Shown here one piece after another: positions 1 through 10,039 of a DNA stretch of 64,000 nucleotides. The position numbers and the translations under genes were made by a program. The stretch's first letter is position 1. The number at the start of each line of letters is the position of its first letter. This DNA comes from Erinaceus europaeus. Taxonomy: Eukaryota; Chordata; Mammalia; Eulipotyphla; Erinaceidae. Location of the stretch: NCBI RefSeq assembly GCF_950295315.1, contig NC_080168.1, positions 62,085,838 through 62,149,837 on the forward strand. Direction: 5' to 3'. A model generated the notes under the pieces. That model was not told the DNA's origin. It searched no databases and saw nothing but the letters and a program-made list of their open reading frames with translations.

Positions 1-184
1 TATTGCATTTCACAGCTAGCACCCTAGAGAGTTTTTAAATAAATTATTAGACTTCTTCAACACTGTCCTTTCCCTCAGATGTTCAAAGACATAATAACTA
101 TTAGCTAGATATTAGCTAATTAAATTTCACCACATCTGTGAAGTGCAAGAAGACCTTAGAAGGTGGAAACGGAGAAAAAGACAG
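1..184. other. Unassigned AT-rich DNA
   Basis: I see no repeat family, reading frame or RNA gene here. Confidence 0.4.
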
Positions 185-333
185 TCCAGTAGTGGGACAC
201 CCAATAGAGTACCACCATTGATTGGACTCTCTTTCTAGAAGGACTTGGCTTCAAGTCCCCAGTCTGCACCTACATGGGGGAACCTTCACAGTGATGAAGC
301 ACTGCTGCAGATGTTTCTCTCTCTGACTCTCTT
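185..333 (+). mobile_element. SINE-A copy, divergent
   Basis: The tRNA-like head, a B-box remnant ('cttcaagtcccca'), the 'gatgaagcactgctgcag' block and the CT-rich 3' part can be followed. The copy is old and lacks a clear A-tail because an L1 3' end abuts it. Confidence 0.65.
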
Positions 334-692
334 TTTAAGTTTTATTAGTGATTTAATATTGATTTACAAACTCACAAAATAACAGGGGTACAACTCCACA
401 CTGTTCGCACCACCAGAGTCCTGGATCCCCAGTCCCTCCATTGTAAGCTATTGCAGTTCTACCAAGGTTGTAGATATGGGTTAACTATTATCTCTACAGT
501 TACCTGTCTATATTTGTATATATTTACCCATTTTTTTCTATAATCCCACTTTCTCTTCCTTTCTAAGTCACACCTACACCTATTACTACATCCAAATGTC
601 CCTCCTTTTTTCCTCCTCTCTCTCTTGGTCCTAATGGAATTGGAGTTCAGAGCTCTCTGGTTATCTTCTCCCCCTCTGACGGTAGGACCAAA
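334..692 (-). mobile_element. L1 3'UTR fragment, older type I relative
   Basis: The fragment starts with the family's tail ('attagtgatttaatattgat') and runs into the 'tcctaatggaattggagttc' block seen in about ten other copies in the window. No ORF2 is attached. Confidence 0.75.
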
Positions 693-822
693 AAATTTTT
701 AAATTTATTTATAAAATGGAAATATTTACAAGACCATAGGGTAAGAGGGGGACAATTCGACAGAAATCCCACCACCAGAACTCCCTATCCCATCCCTTCC
801 CTTGAAAGTTTTCCTATTCTTT
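693..822 (-). mobile_element. L1 type I 3' end, outer host of a nest (left part)
   Basis: This is a 3'-terminal L1 piece on the minus strand ('ataaaatggaaatatttacaagacc'-type start, then the 'cccatcccttcccttgaaag' block). It is cut at 'cctattcttt' and resumes at 3481 with 'actattctttatctctctgg', so a SINE-B, itself carrying L1-1, was inserted into it. Confidence 0.7.
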
Positions 823-861
823 TTTTTAAAAATATTTATTTATTCCCTTTTGATGTCCTTG
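823..861 (-). mobile_element. SINE-B 3' tail (left part, split by L1-1)
   Basis: The tail motif 'atatttatttattccctttt' followed by 'gatgtccttg' is the SINE-B 3' end read on the minus strand. The rest of the same SINE continues at 3233, on the far side of L1-1. Confidence 0.7.
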
Positions 862-865
862 TTTT

Positions 866-3232
866 TTTTTTAATTTTTATTTAAGAAAGGATTAATGAAC
901 AAAAACATAAGGTAGTAGGGGTACAACTCCACACAATTCCTACCACCCAATCTCCATAACCCACCCCCTCCCATGGTAGCTTTCCCATTCTCTTGCCCTC
1001 TGGGAGCATGGACCCAGGGTCATTGAGGGTTGCAGAAGGTAGAAGGTCTGGCTTCTGTAATTGTTTCCCCGCTGAACATGGGCATTGACTGGTCGGTCCA
1101 TACTCCCAGTCTGCCTCTCTCTTCCCCAGTAAGGTGTGTCTCTGGGGAAGCTGAGCTCCAGGACACATTGGTGGGGTCTTCAATCCAGGGAAGCCTGGCC
1201 AGCATCCTGGTGGCATCTGGAACCTGGTGATTGAAAAGAGAGTTAACATACGAAGCCAAACAATTTGTTGAGCAATCATGGATCCCAAGCTTGGAATAGT
1301 GGAGAGGAAGTGTTAGGGAGGTACTCACTGAAAACTCTAGTGTACTTCTGCTTTCAGGTATATATTTTGCAGTAGTTTATGGATACGTGTGAACAAAAGC
1401 TCTCTCTCACAGAAACTGGTGTATATCTAGGTTATGGGACTTTGTTAGAAAGTGAACTACCTGAGATGAAATTAGAGTGTACTATAAAAGGAAAGGTCTC
1501 ACCCGAGTAATGAAGCTGAAAGGTTGTCATTCCACACGTGAAGTCTCTGGACACAGTCTGAGCTGAAGCATGTTGAGGTGGCGATCATTGCGTTGGTTAG
1601 GTTGTGATCGGCGGATGCAATATTATTTGGTTTGTATTGGGAGACGCATACGGGAAAGTGGGCCCTATCCAAGGGTTCCAGGACTGGGGGAAGTAGGGGT
1701 TCTATAGTGGAGATGTGAGGTTCCTGCTGTCTTAGGGTTCAAAAAGACAATCGATAGTTAATGTTATCATCACATTATTTGGTAATTGGGTTAACTTTGA
1801 AAAGTCCTTTTGTTATGGTTTGCTGTACAGTATTCAGTATCTTGTATATAGCTGTGTTATTGGATGCTTCTAATATACTTGGTCTAGGCTTTTGAGAGAG
1901 TCCGCATATCAAATACACAGCCTATATATTAAAAAGATTCAGTTTGTGTTTTGAGAAACTTTGAGACATACAACTGATTTTCCTGCTCTCATATTAATTA
2001 ACTAGTGATTTATATGTCTACATTTAGCTAGGAGTGAACATAAACACCATTCCCACCACCAAAAGACTGTGACCCATCCCTCCCACCCACTCCCACTCCC
2101 CACTGTCCCAGGAAGCTGCATGTCTACCCCTCACCACAGGGTTTTTACTTTGGTGCCCTACTTACAATTTGATCAGGTCCTGCTTTTAGTTTCCCTTTCA
2201 GATCTTCTTACTCATCTTCTGTTGATGAGTGGGATCATCTCATACTCATCTTTATCTTTCTGACTTAGTTCACTTAACATAATTCCTTCTAGCTCTGTCC
2301 AAGATGGGTCAGAGAAGGTGGGTTCATTGTTCTTGATAGCTGCATAGTATTCCATTGTGTATATATACCACAGCTTTCTCAGCCACTCATCTGTTGTTGG
2401 GAACCTGGGTTGCTTCCAGGTTTTAGCTATTATGAATTGTGCTGCTGTGAACATCGGAGTACACACCTCTATTTGGTTGGGTGTTATGGAGTCCTTGGGG
2501 TATAACCCCAGGAGAAGAATTACTGGATCATATGGAAGGTCCATGTCTAGCCTTCTGAGAGTTTTCCAGACTGCTCTCCACAGAGGCTGTACCAATTTAC
2601 ATTCCCACCAGCAATGTAAAAGGGTTCCTCTGTCCCCACATCTTCTCCAGCATTTGTTGCTGCTGTCCTTTTTGATATATGCCATTCTTACAGGAGTGAG
2701 GTGGTATCTTAGTGTTGTCTTAATTTGCATTTCTCTGACAATCAGTGACCTAGAGCAGTTTTTCATATGTTTGTTAGCCTTTTGGATTTCCTCTGAGGTG
2801 AATGTTTTGTTCATATCCTTTGCCCATTTTTGGATGGGGTCATTTGCTTTTTTGGTGCTAAGTTTGCTGAGCTCTTTATATATTTTGGTGATTAGTTTCT
2901 TGTCTGATGTATGGCATGTGAAGATCTTCTCCCATTCTGTGAGGGGTCTCTTTGTTTAATAGTTTCTTTGGATGTACAGAAGCTTTTCAATTTGATGTAG
3001 TCCCATTGGTTTGTTTCTGCTTTAGTCTTCCTTGCAATTGGGTCTGATTCATCAAAGATGTCCTTGAGGTGTAGGTGGGAAAGTGTTTTACCAATGTTTT
3101 CCTCTAAGTATTTGATTGTTTCTGGTCTGACATCTAGGTCTTTGATCCATTTGGAGTTGATTTTTGTTTCCGGTGAGATAAAGTGGTTCAATTTCATTCT
3201 TCTGCATGTTAAAACCCAGTTTTCCCTGCACC
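866..3232 (-). mobile_element. L1-1: 5'-truncated type I L1
   Basis: A 5'-truncated LINE-1 lies on the minus strand. It comprises a T-run (its poly-A), a 1.35-kb 3'UTR (866-2212) and the last kilobase of ORF2 (2213-3232). The 3'UTR is the same as in L1-2 (10.04-11.35 kb). It sits inside a SINE-B whose two halves flank it (823-861 and 3233-3480). The insertion site is a T-run on the plus strand, as expected for L1 endonuclease. Confidence 0.88.
2213..3232 (-). pseudogene. L1 ORF2 C-terminal remnant (L1-1)
   Basis: This is the C-terminal third of an L1 ORF2 protein, the part after the reverse transcriptase. Two open pieces are visible: 2892-3197 (contains '[20 protein letters not shown]') and 2212-2814 (200 codons, contains '[20 protein letters not shown]', the C-terminal cysteine-rich knuckle, and the end '[15 protein letters not shown]'). 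The pieces are separated by a frameshift. In the knuckle one residue reads R where L1-4 has G. No endonuclease or reverse transcriptase is present, so the copy cannot make active protein. Confidence 0.9.
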
Positions 3233-3480
3233 ATTTTTTTTATTGTTGTAGTTATTGTTGTTATTGATGTCATTGTTCTTGGCTAGGACAGAGAGAAATG
3301 GAGAGAGGAGCGGAAGACAGAGAGGGGGAGAGAAAGATAGACACCTGCAGAAACTGCTTCACTGCTTGTGAAGTGACTCCCTAGCAGGTGGGGAGCCGGG
3401 GCCTCGAACTGGGATCTTTATGCCAGTCCTTGCGCTTTGCGCCATGTGTGCTTAACCCGCTACACTACCACCTGACTCCC
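3233..3480 (-). mobile_element. SINE-B (right part, split by L1-1)
   Basis: The main body of the SINE-B begun at 823 lies here. It has the AAC/AAT-rich part, the 'gacagagagaaatggagaga' block, the B-box region and the terminal 'taccacctgactccc'. The head end joins the host L1 piece at 3481 with an imperfect duplication of 'ctattcttt'. Confidence 0.85.
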
Positions 3481-3525
3481 AGCTTTACTATTCTTTATCT
3501 CTCTGGGAGCGTGGATCCAGGATCA
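3481..3525 (-). mobile_element. L1 type I 3' end, outer host of a nest (right part)
   Basis: The 45 bp continue the minus-strand L1 3'UTR that was interrupted at 822 ('ctctgggagcgtggatccag'). The piece stops abruptly where an L1 3' end in the opposite orientation begins. Confidence 0.6.
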
Positions 3526-3926
3526 TACTTTGTATGATAACTCCCTTATCAACTACCAGGTTCCAGATGCTAGCATGATGCCGACCAGACTTCCCTGGAC
3601 AGACGACCCCACCAATGTATCCTGGAGCTCTGATTCCCCAGAGCCTTACCCTACTAGGAAAAGAGAGAGGCAGGCTGGGAGTATGGATCAATCAACCAGT
3701 CAATGCCCATGTTCAGTGGGGAAGCAACTACAGAAGCCAGACCTTCCATCTTCTGCATCCCACAATGACCTTGGGTCCATACACCCAGAGGGTTAAAGAA
3801 TAGGAAAGCTATCAGGGGAGGAGATGGGATACAGAGTTCTGGTGGTGGGAATTGTGCGAAGCTGTACCCCTCTTATCCTATGGTTTTGTCAATGTTTACT
3901 TTTTATAAATTAAAAAAATTAAAGGT
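3526..3926 (+). mobile_element. L1 type I 3' end fragment, plus strand
   Basis: The terminal 400 bp of the type I 3'UTR run from the 'taccaggttccagatgctag' block to an A-rich tail ('ataaattaaaaaaattaaa'). The final 'gtacccctcttatcctatgg' block is intact. No target duplication is convincing. Confidence 0.75.
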
Positions 3927-4141
3927 TTATGATGATGTTCCTGATGGAGATGACCAGTGATGGCCACTAATATAAAAAAAAAAAACCCATCCTCATTCTT
4001 ATAGCCACAGAGGATAAGCGTGGAGCTATGATTTTCAGATTCTCCCTGGTTCTGTGGTCAGTGTTGGTCAAGAAAGGAAGCAAGTTCAGAAGGAGTCAAG
4101 ATGAAACAGAGAAGAAAGCCACTTTAGTGCTAGAATAATAG
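3927..4141. other. Short L1 3'UTR relic and unassigned DNA
   Basis: Positions 3936-3962 match the minus-strand block 'ttcctgatggagatgaccag' that ends longer L1 3' fragments at 20.99 and 50.37 kb. The rest is unassigned apart from an A-run at 3973. Confidence 0.5.
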
Positions 4142-4565
4142 CCAGAATGCACAGGATAAACACCACCCAGAAGATGGCATAAAACAGGTGAGGCATCTGC
4201 TTCTCACACTGATGGTTATCCTAGCAGAAGTAGAAACATATGCTTGCCCAGAGACACATACATGAGCATTCATAGCAGCCTCATTCAGAATAGCTTCAGA
4301 CTGAAAGTTATGCAAGGATCTACCAAGAAGAGGAAAGACAGACACACTGTATTTACAAAAATGAAATACCAGACAGTGAATAAGTGATTGCGACATGCAA
4401 ATGCACAGGTATAATCCTGAGCCAAAAGGAAGTGGGCACACAAGGACAAACTGCCTGATGCCAATAATGTACAGTTTGAAAATGGATAAAACCAGGGCCA
4501 GCTTAGACCTTTAACAGATCCCTCTCTCCACCACCCCTGGGTGGTGTTTATCCTGTGCATTCTGG
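4142..4565. repeat. Perfect 29-bp inverted repeat with a 366-bp loop
   Basis: Bases 4142-4170 are the exact reverse complement of bases 4537-4565. The arm contains 'cacaggataaacaccaccc'. The interval holds an ancient L1-like piece. The right arm fuses directly to an L1 3'UTR fragment, whose normal neighbouring sequence is missing. This is the pattern left by an inversion with staggered breaks or by fold-back copying. Confidence 0.9.
4225..4440 (+). mobile_element. Ancient L1 ORF2 3' relic
   Basis: Degraded similarity to the L1 ORF2 C-terminus is seen on the plus strand: 'catagcagcctcattcagaa' and 'tatttacaaaaatgaaatac' match the part just before the ORF2 stop. It is far more diverged than L1-1 to L1-4. 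Confidence 0.55.
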
Positions 4566-5065
4566 GAGTATGGACCAAAGATCTTTATGGGTGCAGAAGG
4601 TGAGAGGCCTGGCTTCTGTAACTGCTTCTCTGCTGGACATGGGTGTTAGCAGGTGGATCCATACTCCCAGCCTGTTTCTGTCTTCTCCTAGTGGGGCAGG
4701 GATCTGAGGAGGTTGGGTTCCAGGACACAATGGTGATGTCGTCCTGCCCAGGGAAGTCAGGTTGGCATCATGGTAGCATCTACAACTAGGTGACTGTAAA
4801 GCATTAAGATACAGAGCATAACAAATTGTTTAAGAATCAGGAACCTAAAGGTAAGAATATAGCAGAGGATATTTGGGGTCTTTGTGTTGGAAGGAGCTAG
4901 GAAGCCTATTTTTAGTATATTCCTAGTGGCTCATGGCTTTAGTAATTTTTGCCTGAGCCCAATAGCATGCAGGTGGGCTAAAAGTATTATCTGGAAGGGT
5001 TGGGAATAGGACCTGAAATCAGGATCAGGGCAGAGAGTAGCTCACAAATATGGGGAAAAGTAAAG
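4566..5065 (-). mobile_element. L1 type I-related 3'UTR fragment
   Basis: The fragment runs from 'gagtatggaccaaagatctt' through the blocks 'tggacatgggtgtt', 'tttgcctgagcc' and 'cagagagtagctc'. The extreme 3' end is missing; the 29-bp inverted-repeat arm is in its place. Confidence 0.75.
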
Positions 5066-5802
5066 GACTTTCATCAGAGCCCACCAGGCCTTGAAAGGTC
5101 AGCCCTTCTTCCTTCTGCATGTGTTCCGTAGAAAGACTCCTCCATGCATGTGACAAAAGAGAGGCATCCTTTCCAACGAAAGTCACAGGGACATCTGATC
5201 TTTGCACAGAAGTTTGTTGTTTCCTTGTTCTCCCCAGGTAAAAGAACCTACATTTTGATTCTCTAAATCTAGCTCGTGGGAACTTGAGCCATTTTTGTAT
5301 GCAAGGGGCTGCTGACACTAGCAAGTTTTATAGTACTGATTACTATGGAAACATTTATCTATAAATATAAAATCCTTTAAAGCTTAGCCTTTTATCTTTA
5401 TAGGAAAAGGCCTGTTTATGTCACTTCTAAGACTCCAGCTTTAATGTAGACATGAGCTATTCTAATGCCAAACAAGATAACCTCAGTGTCGGAGCCATGC
5501 GAGCTTTGAAAAGCAGTCTATGCGAAAGCCATTATTACTTTTTTGATAAAATATTAATAACAAAAAATATTTAAAGAAGCTTGCTTATACCTATAAAGTT
5601 CTGGTCTGTTGAGCTATTTTACTCAATTGAGTATTGTGAATACATTTCAACTTTTACCCCTTCTTTTATTCATTGTTTTCCTTGGTTCTTCTGGTGGGTG
5701 TGTTTGTTGAAAGGATGGCCAGAACAGAAACACATCAGTATTTCTCCTTCTTCTTTCCTATACTTGTGGATTTATCTTTTTCAATGTTTATATAAGATTG
5801 AG
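5066..5802. other. Unassigned single-copy-like DNA
   Basis: I see no repeat family, splice-flanked open frame or RNA gene in this stretch. Confidence 0.4.
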
Positions 5803-5992
5803 GGTCAGATGGTGGCACTCCTGGTAGAATACACATGCTACCAAGTGCAAGGACCCAGGTTCAAGTCCCAAGTCCCCACCAGCAGGGAGGGAGTTTCACA
5901 ACAGTGGAGCAGTGCTGCAGATGTCTCTCTTTCTCTTGCCTTGCTCCCTCTTCTTCCTCTCCATATATCTCTGTCTCTATCAGAAAAAAAAA
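5803..5992 (+). mobile_element. SINE-A copy
   Basis: A tRNA-like head ('cagatggtggcactcctggt'), a B box ('ggttcaagtccc'), the 'gtggagcagtgctgcagatg' block, CT-rich sequence and an A-tail are present. The A-rich flank after the tail became the target for the next two insertions. Confidence 0.8.
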
Positions 5993-6016
5993 AGGAATAA
6001 GAAAAAGAAGTAAAGG

Positions 6017-6105
6017 GGAGTCAGACGGAAGTGCAGCAGGTTAAGTGCACATGGCGCAAAGTGCAAGGACTTTGCATAAGGCATAAGGATCCCGGTTCAA
6101 GCTCC
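6017..6105 (+). mobile_element. SINE-B' head (left part, split)
   Basis: This is a SINE head with A-box region ('gtgcagcaggttaagtgcac') and B box ('ggttcaagctcc'). It breaks off at 6105 and resumes at 6685. Its target duplication is 'aaaagaagtaaa', at about 6003-6014 and again after the SINE at 6935. Confidence 0.75.
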
Positions 6106-6684
6106 CAGTGTGGTGACGCAGAGTATATATACCGGTGACCATGAAGTCCCAACACAGTGCTGACAGCCTTGGTGACAGAGTATGCAGTGATCTGCACAGG
6201 TGCATGGTGGACTGTGGGTGGATCCAGTCTGTGCTGGTGTACAGAGAGCATTGTGGGTGGGCTGGACAGACTTAAAAGTACAGCCAGCTGGAAGTCTTGC
6301 TCTCTTTGGCTGCCACTGCTTCTCCTGATTGGAAGCATCTTGGCGGAGGTGCGCCAGGTATCTGTCATGGCTACTTCTCCTGGGAACTGAACACCTGTGA
6401 CTCTGCTAGTAAGTAAACTTTTAGACTCCTATACAGTCATGAGCAACCTTTACCAGAGCTGATAATTATTTATCGTATGATACTAAACTTTTGATAACTA
6501 TACTCAGACTTTATGAACCTAGCGTACTCTTAACCCTTGATAATGATTGCTTATTTTGCCTTTTACCTGTTTCACCCTAATAAGCCATGTATTGTTTAAA
6601 CCAGTTCCCAGCTCTCACTGTGAATCCTTTCACACACTGCATCAGCCCCTAACCCCTTTTTTAAGTTAAATTACAAAACCCCGA
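6106..6684 (+). mobile_element. LTR-like insertion splitting a SINE-B'
   Basis: About 579 bp unlike any other repeat here separate two halves of one SINE. The block starts 'tgtggtgacgcagagtatat' and ends close to 'aaattaca', which resembles the TG...CA ends of a solo LTR. It carries a possible TATA box ('tatatatacc') and late 'ccctaataagcc' sequence that may be a polyadenylation region. Flanking target duplications are not clean. A processed transcript or a non-LTR insertion remains possible. Confidence 0.45.
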
Positions 6685-6934
6685 TTCACCACCTGCAGAG
6701 GGGTCACTTCACTGGTGGTGAAGCAAGTCTACAGGTGTTTATCTTTCTCTCTCCCTCTCTATCCCGCCTCTTTCTCTCTGTCCTATCCAACAACAGCAGC
6801 GACAAACATAATAATAATGACAACAACAAGGGTAACAACAAGGACAACAAAATGGGAAAAAATGGCCTCCAGGAGCAGTAGATTCATAGTGCAGGCACCA
6901 AGCCTCAGCAATAACCCTGGAGTCAAAAAAAAGG
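6685..6934 (+). mobile_element. SINE-B' body and tail (right part)
   Basis: The SINE resumes with 'ccacctgcagaggggtcac', then the 'ggtgaagcaagtctacagg' block, the AAC-rich stretch and the B' module ('aggagcagtagattcatag') ending in an A-run. Together with 6017-6105 it makes one complete SINE-B'. Confidence 0.8.
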
Positions 6935-6951
6935 AAAAGAAGTAAAAAGGC
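6935..6951 (+). repeat. Target-site duplication of L1-2 (left)
   Basis: The sequence 'aaaagaagtaaaaaggc' recurs exactly at 11438-11454 and brackets L1-2 together with its 3' extra segment. Confidence 0.9.
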
Positions 6952-6956
6952 AAAGT

Positions 6957-9900
6957 CAGAGAATTTGGAAACTAAACAACATACTCCTTAAGAACCACTG
7001 GGTCAGAGGGTCACTCAAGCAGGAAATTAAAATGTTCCTGGAAACAAATGAAAATGAAGACACAACCTATCAAAATATTTGGGACACAACTAAAGCAGTA
7101 CTGAGAGGGAAACTTACAGCCATACAATCACATATTAAACAACAAGAAAAAGCTCAAATGAATGACCTTACTGCACACCTCAAGGACTTAGAGGAAGAGG
7201 AACAAAGGAACCCTAAAGCAACCAGAAGGACAGAAATCACTAAAGTTAGAGCAGAAATAAACAACATCGAAAATAAAAGAACCATACAAAAGGTCAATGA
7301 AGCCAAATGTTGGTTCTTTGAAAGATTAAACAAAATTGACAAACCCCTAGCCAGACTCACCAAACAAAAAAGAGAGAAGACTCAAATTAATAGAATTGTA
7401 AACGATGGAGGAGATATCACAACTGACACCACAGAAATCCAGAGAATCCTGTGAAACTTCTATAAAGAACTATATGCCACCAAGCTAGAGAATCTGGAAG
7501 AAATGGAACAATTCCTAGAAACCTATGCCCTTCCAAAACTGAACCAAGAAGAACTACAAAATCTAAATGCACCAATCACAGCCAAAGAAATTGAAACCGT
7601 TATTAAGAATCTCCCCAACAACAAAAGTCCTGGACCAAATGGCTTCACAAACGAATTCTACAAAACTTTCAGGATACAGTTAATACCCATACTTCTTAAG
7701 CTAGTTCATAAGATTGAAGAAACAGGAATACTCCCTTCCACCTTCTATGAAGCCAACATCACCCTGATACCAAAAGCTGATAGGGACAGAACAAAAAAGG
7801 AAAACTACAGACCAATATCTCTGATGAACATAGATGCCAAAATATTAAACAAGATCTTGGCCAACCGGATATAGCAACATATCAAAAAGATTGTTCATCA
7901 CGACCAAGTGGGATTCATCCCAGGAATGAAGGCTGGCTCAACATCCGTAAGTTAATCAATGTCATTCACCACATCAATAAAAGCAAAGCCAAAAACCACA
8001 TGATTATCTCAATCGATGCAGAGAAAGCCTTTGACAAAATCCAACACCCGTTCATGCTCAAAACTCTACAAAAAATGGGAATAGATAGGAAATTCCTTAA
8101 GATAGTGGAGTCTATATATAGCAAACCTACAGCCAACATCATACTCAATGGACAGAAGCTGAAAGTATTCCCCCTCAGATCAAGGACTAGACAGGGCTGT
8201 CCACTGTCACCATTACTCTTCAACATAGTATTAGAAGTTCCTGCCATAGTGATCAGGCAAGAGAAAGAAATCAAAGGAATACAGATTGGAGGGGAAGAAG
8301 TCAAGCTCTCACTATTTGCAGATGATATGATAGTATACATAGAAAGACCTAAAGAATCCAGCAGAAAACTACTGGAAGTTATTAGACAATATAGCAAGGT
8401 ATCAGGCTACAAAATCAATGTACAAAAATCAGTGGTATTTCTTTATGCAAACACTAAATCTGAAGAAGAAGACATCCAGAAATCACTCCCATTTACTGTT
8501 TCAGCAAAATCAATAATACCTAGGAATAAAGTTGACCAAAGAAGTGAAAGACTTGTATACTGAAAACTATGAGTCACTACTCAAGGAAATAGAAACTGAT
8601 ATCAAGAAATGGAAAGATATCCTATGTTCATGGATTGGAAGAATAAATATCATCAAAATGAATATTCTCCCCAGAGCCATATACAAATTTAATGCAATAC
8701 CCATCAAAGTTCCACCAAGCTTCTTTAAGAGAATAGAACAAACACTACAATCATTTATCTGGAACCTGAAAACACCTAGAATTGCCAAAACCATCTTGAG
8801 GAAAAGAAACAGAAATGGAGGCATCACACTCCCAGACCTTAAACTATATTATAAAGCCATCATCATCAAAACAGCATGGTACTGGAACAAAAATAGGCAC
8901 ACAGACCACTGGAACAGAATTGAAAGCCCAGAAATAAATCCCCACACCTATGGATATCTAATCTTTTATAAGGGGGCCCAAAGGATTAAATGGAAGAAGT
9001 AGGCTCTCTTCAATAAATGGTGCTGGGAAAACTGGGTTTTAACATGCAGAAGAATGAAATTGAACCACTTTATCTCACCGGAAACAAAAATCAACTCCAA
9101 ATGGATCAAAGACCTGGATGTCAGACCAGAAACAATCAAATACTTAGAGGAAAACATTGGCAAAACACTTTCCCACCTATACCTTAAGGACATCTTTGAT
9201 GAATCAAACCCAATTGCAAGGAAGGCTAAAGCAGAAACAAACCAATGGGACTACATCAAAGTGAAAAGCTTCTGTACATCCAAAGAAACTATTAAACAAA
9301 GAGACCCCTCACAGAATGGGAGAAGATCTTCACATGCCATACATCAGACAAGAAACTAATCACCAAAATATATAAAGAGCTCAGCAAACTTAGCACCAAA
9401 AAAGCAAATGACCCCATCCAAAAATGGGCAGAGGATATGGACAAAACATTCACCTCAGAGGAGATCCAAAAGGCTAACAAACATATGAAAAACTGCTCTA
9501 GGTCACTGACTGTCAGAGAAATGCAAATTAAGACAACACTAAGATACCACCTGACTCCTGTAAGAATGGCATACATCAAAAAAGGACAGCAGCAACAAAT
9601 GCTGGAGAGGCTGTGGGGACAGAGAAACCTTTTTGCATTGCTGGTGGGAATGTAAATTGGTACAGCCTCTGTGGAGAGCAGTCTGGAAAACTCTCAGAAG
9701 GCTAGACATGGACCTTCCATATGATCCAGTAATTCTTCTCCTGGGGCTATACCCCAAGGACTCCATAACACCCAACCAAATAGAGGTGTGTACTCCGATG
9801 TTCATAGCATCATAATTCATAATAGCTAAAACCTGGAAGCAACCCAGGTTCCCAACAACAGATGAGTGGCTGAGAAAGCTGTGGTATATATACACAATGG

Positions 9901-10039
9901 AATACTATGCAGCTATCAAGAACAATGAACCCACCTTCTCTGACCCATCTTGGACAGAGCTAGAAGGAATTATGTTAAGTGAGCTAAGTCAGAAAGATAA
10001 AGATGAGTATGGGATGATCCCACTCATCAACAGAAGTTG
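6957..10039 (+). pseudogene. L1 ORF2 (reverse transcriptase part), broken copy in L1-2
   Basis: This is the ORF2 protein of L1, a reverse transcriptase that primes on nicked genomic DNA. The endonuclease domain is absent. Open pieces are 7032-7454, 7503-7874 (contains '[16 protein letters not shown]'), 8000-8563 (contains '[14 protein letters not shown]', '[14 protein letters not shown]' and the catalytic 'LFADDMIVY'), 8532-9002, 9054-9359, 9437-9655 and 9633-9815. Breaks include TGA at 7452-7454, TAG at 7872-7874, a one-base deletion near 7928, and several frameshifts downstream. The cysteine knuckle region around 9625 is interrupted. The TAG and the deletion at 7928 are also in L1-4. The catalytic aspartates survive, but no full-length product is possible. 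Confidence 0.92.

Noticed and set aside
881..1328. Minus-strand open frames of 102-135 codons
   Set aside because: They lie in the L1-1 3'UTR and recur only with that repeat; treated as the 3'UTR frame question, not as a host gene.
2357..2959. 200-codon plus-strand frame
   Set aside because: It is the antisense shadow of L1 ORF2; the same shadow appears at 37107-37754.
3486..3926. Twin-primed (5'-inverted) L1
   Set aside because: The inverted piece overlaps sequence that is also in the plus-strand piece, so one RNA cannot give both; the left piece is the continuation of the outer L1 at 693-822.
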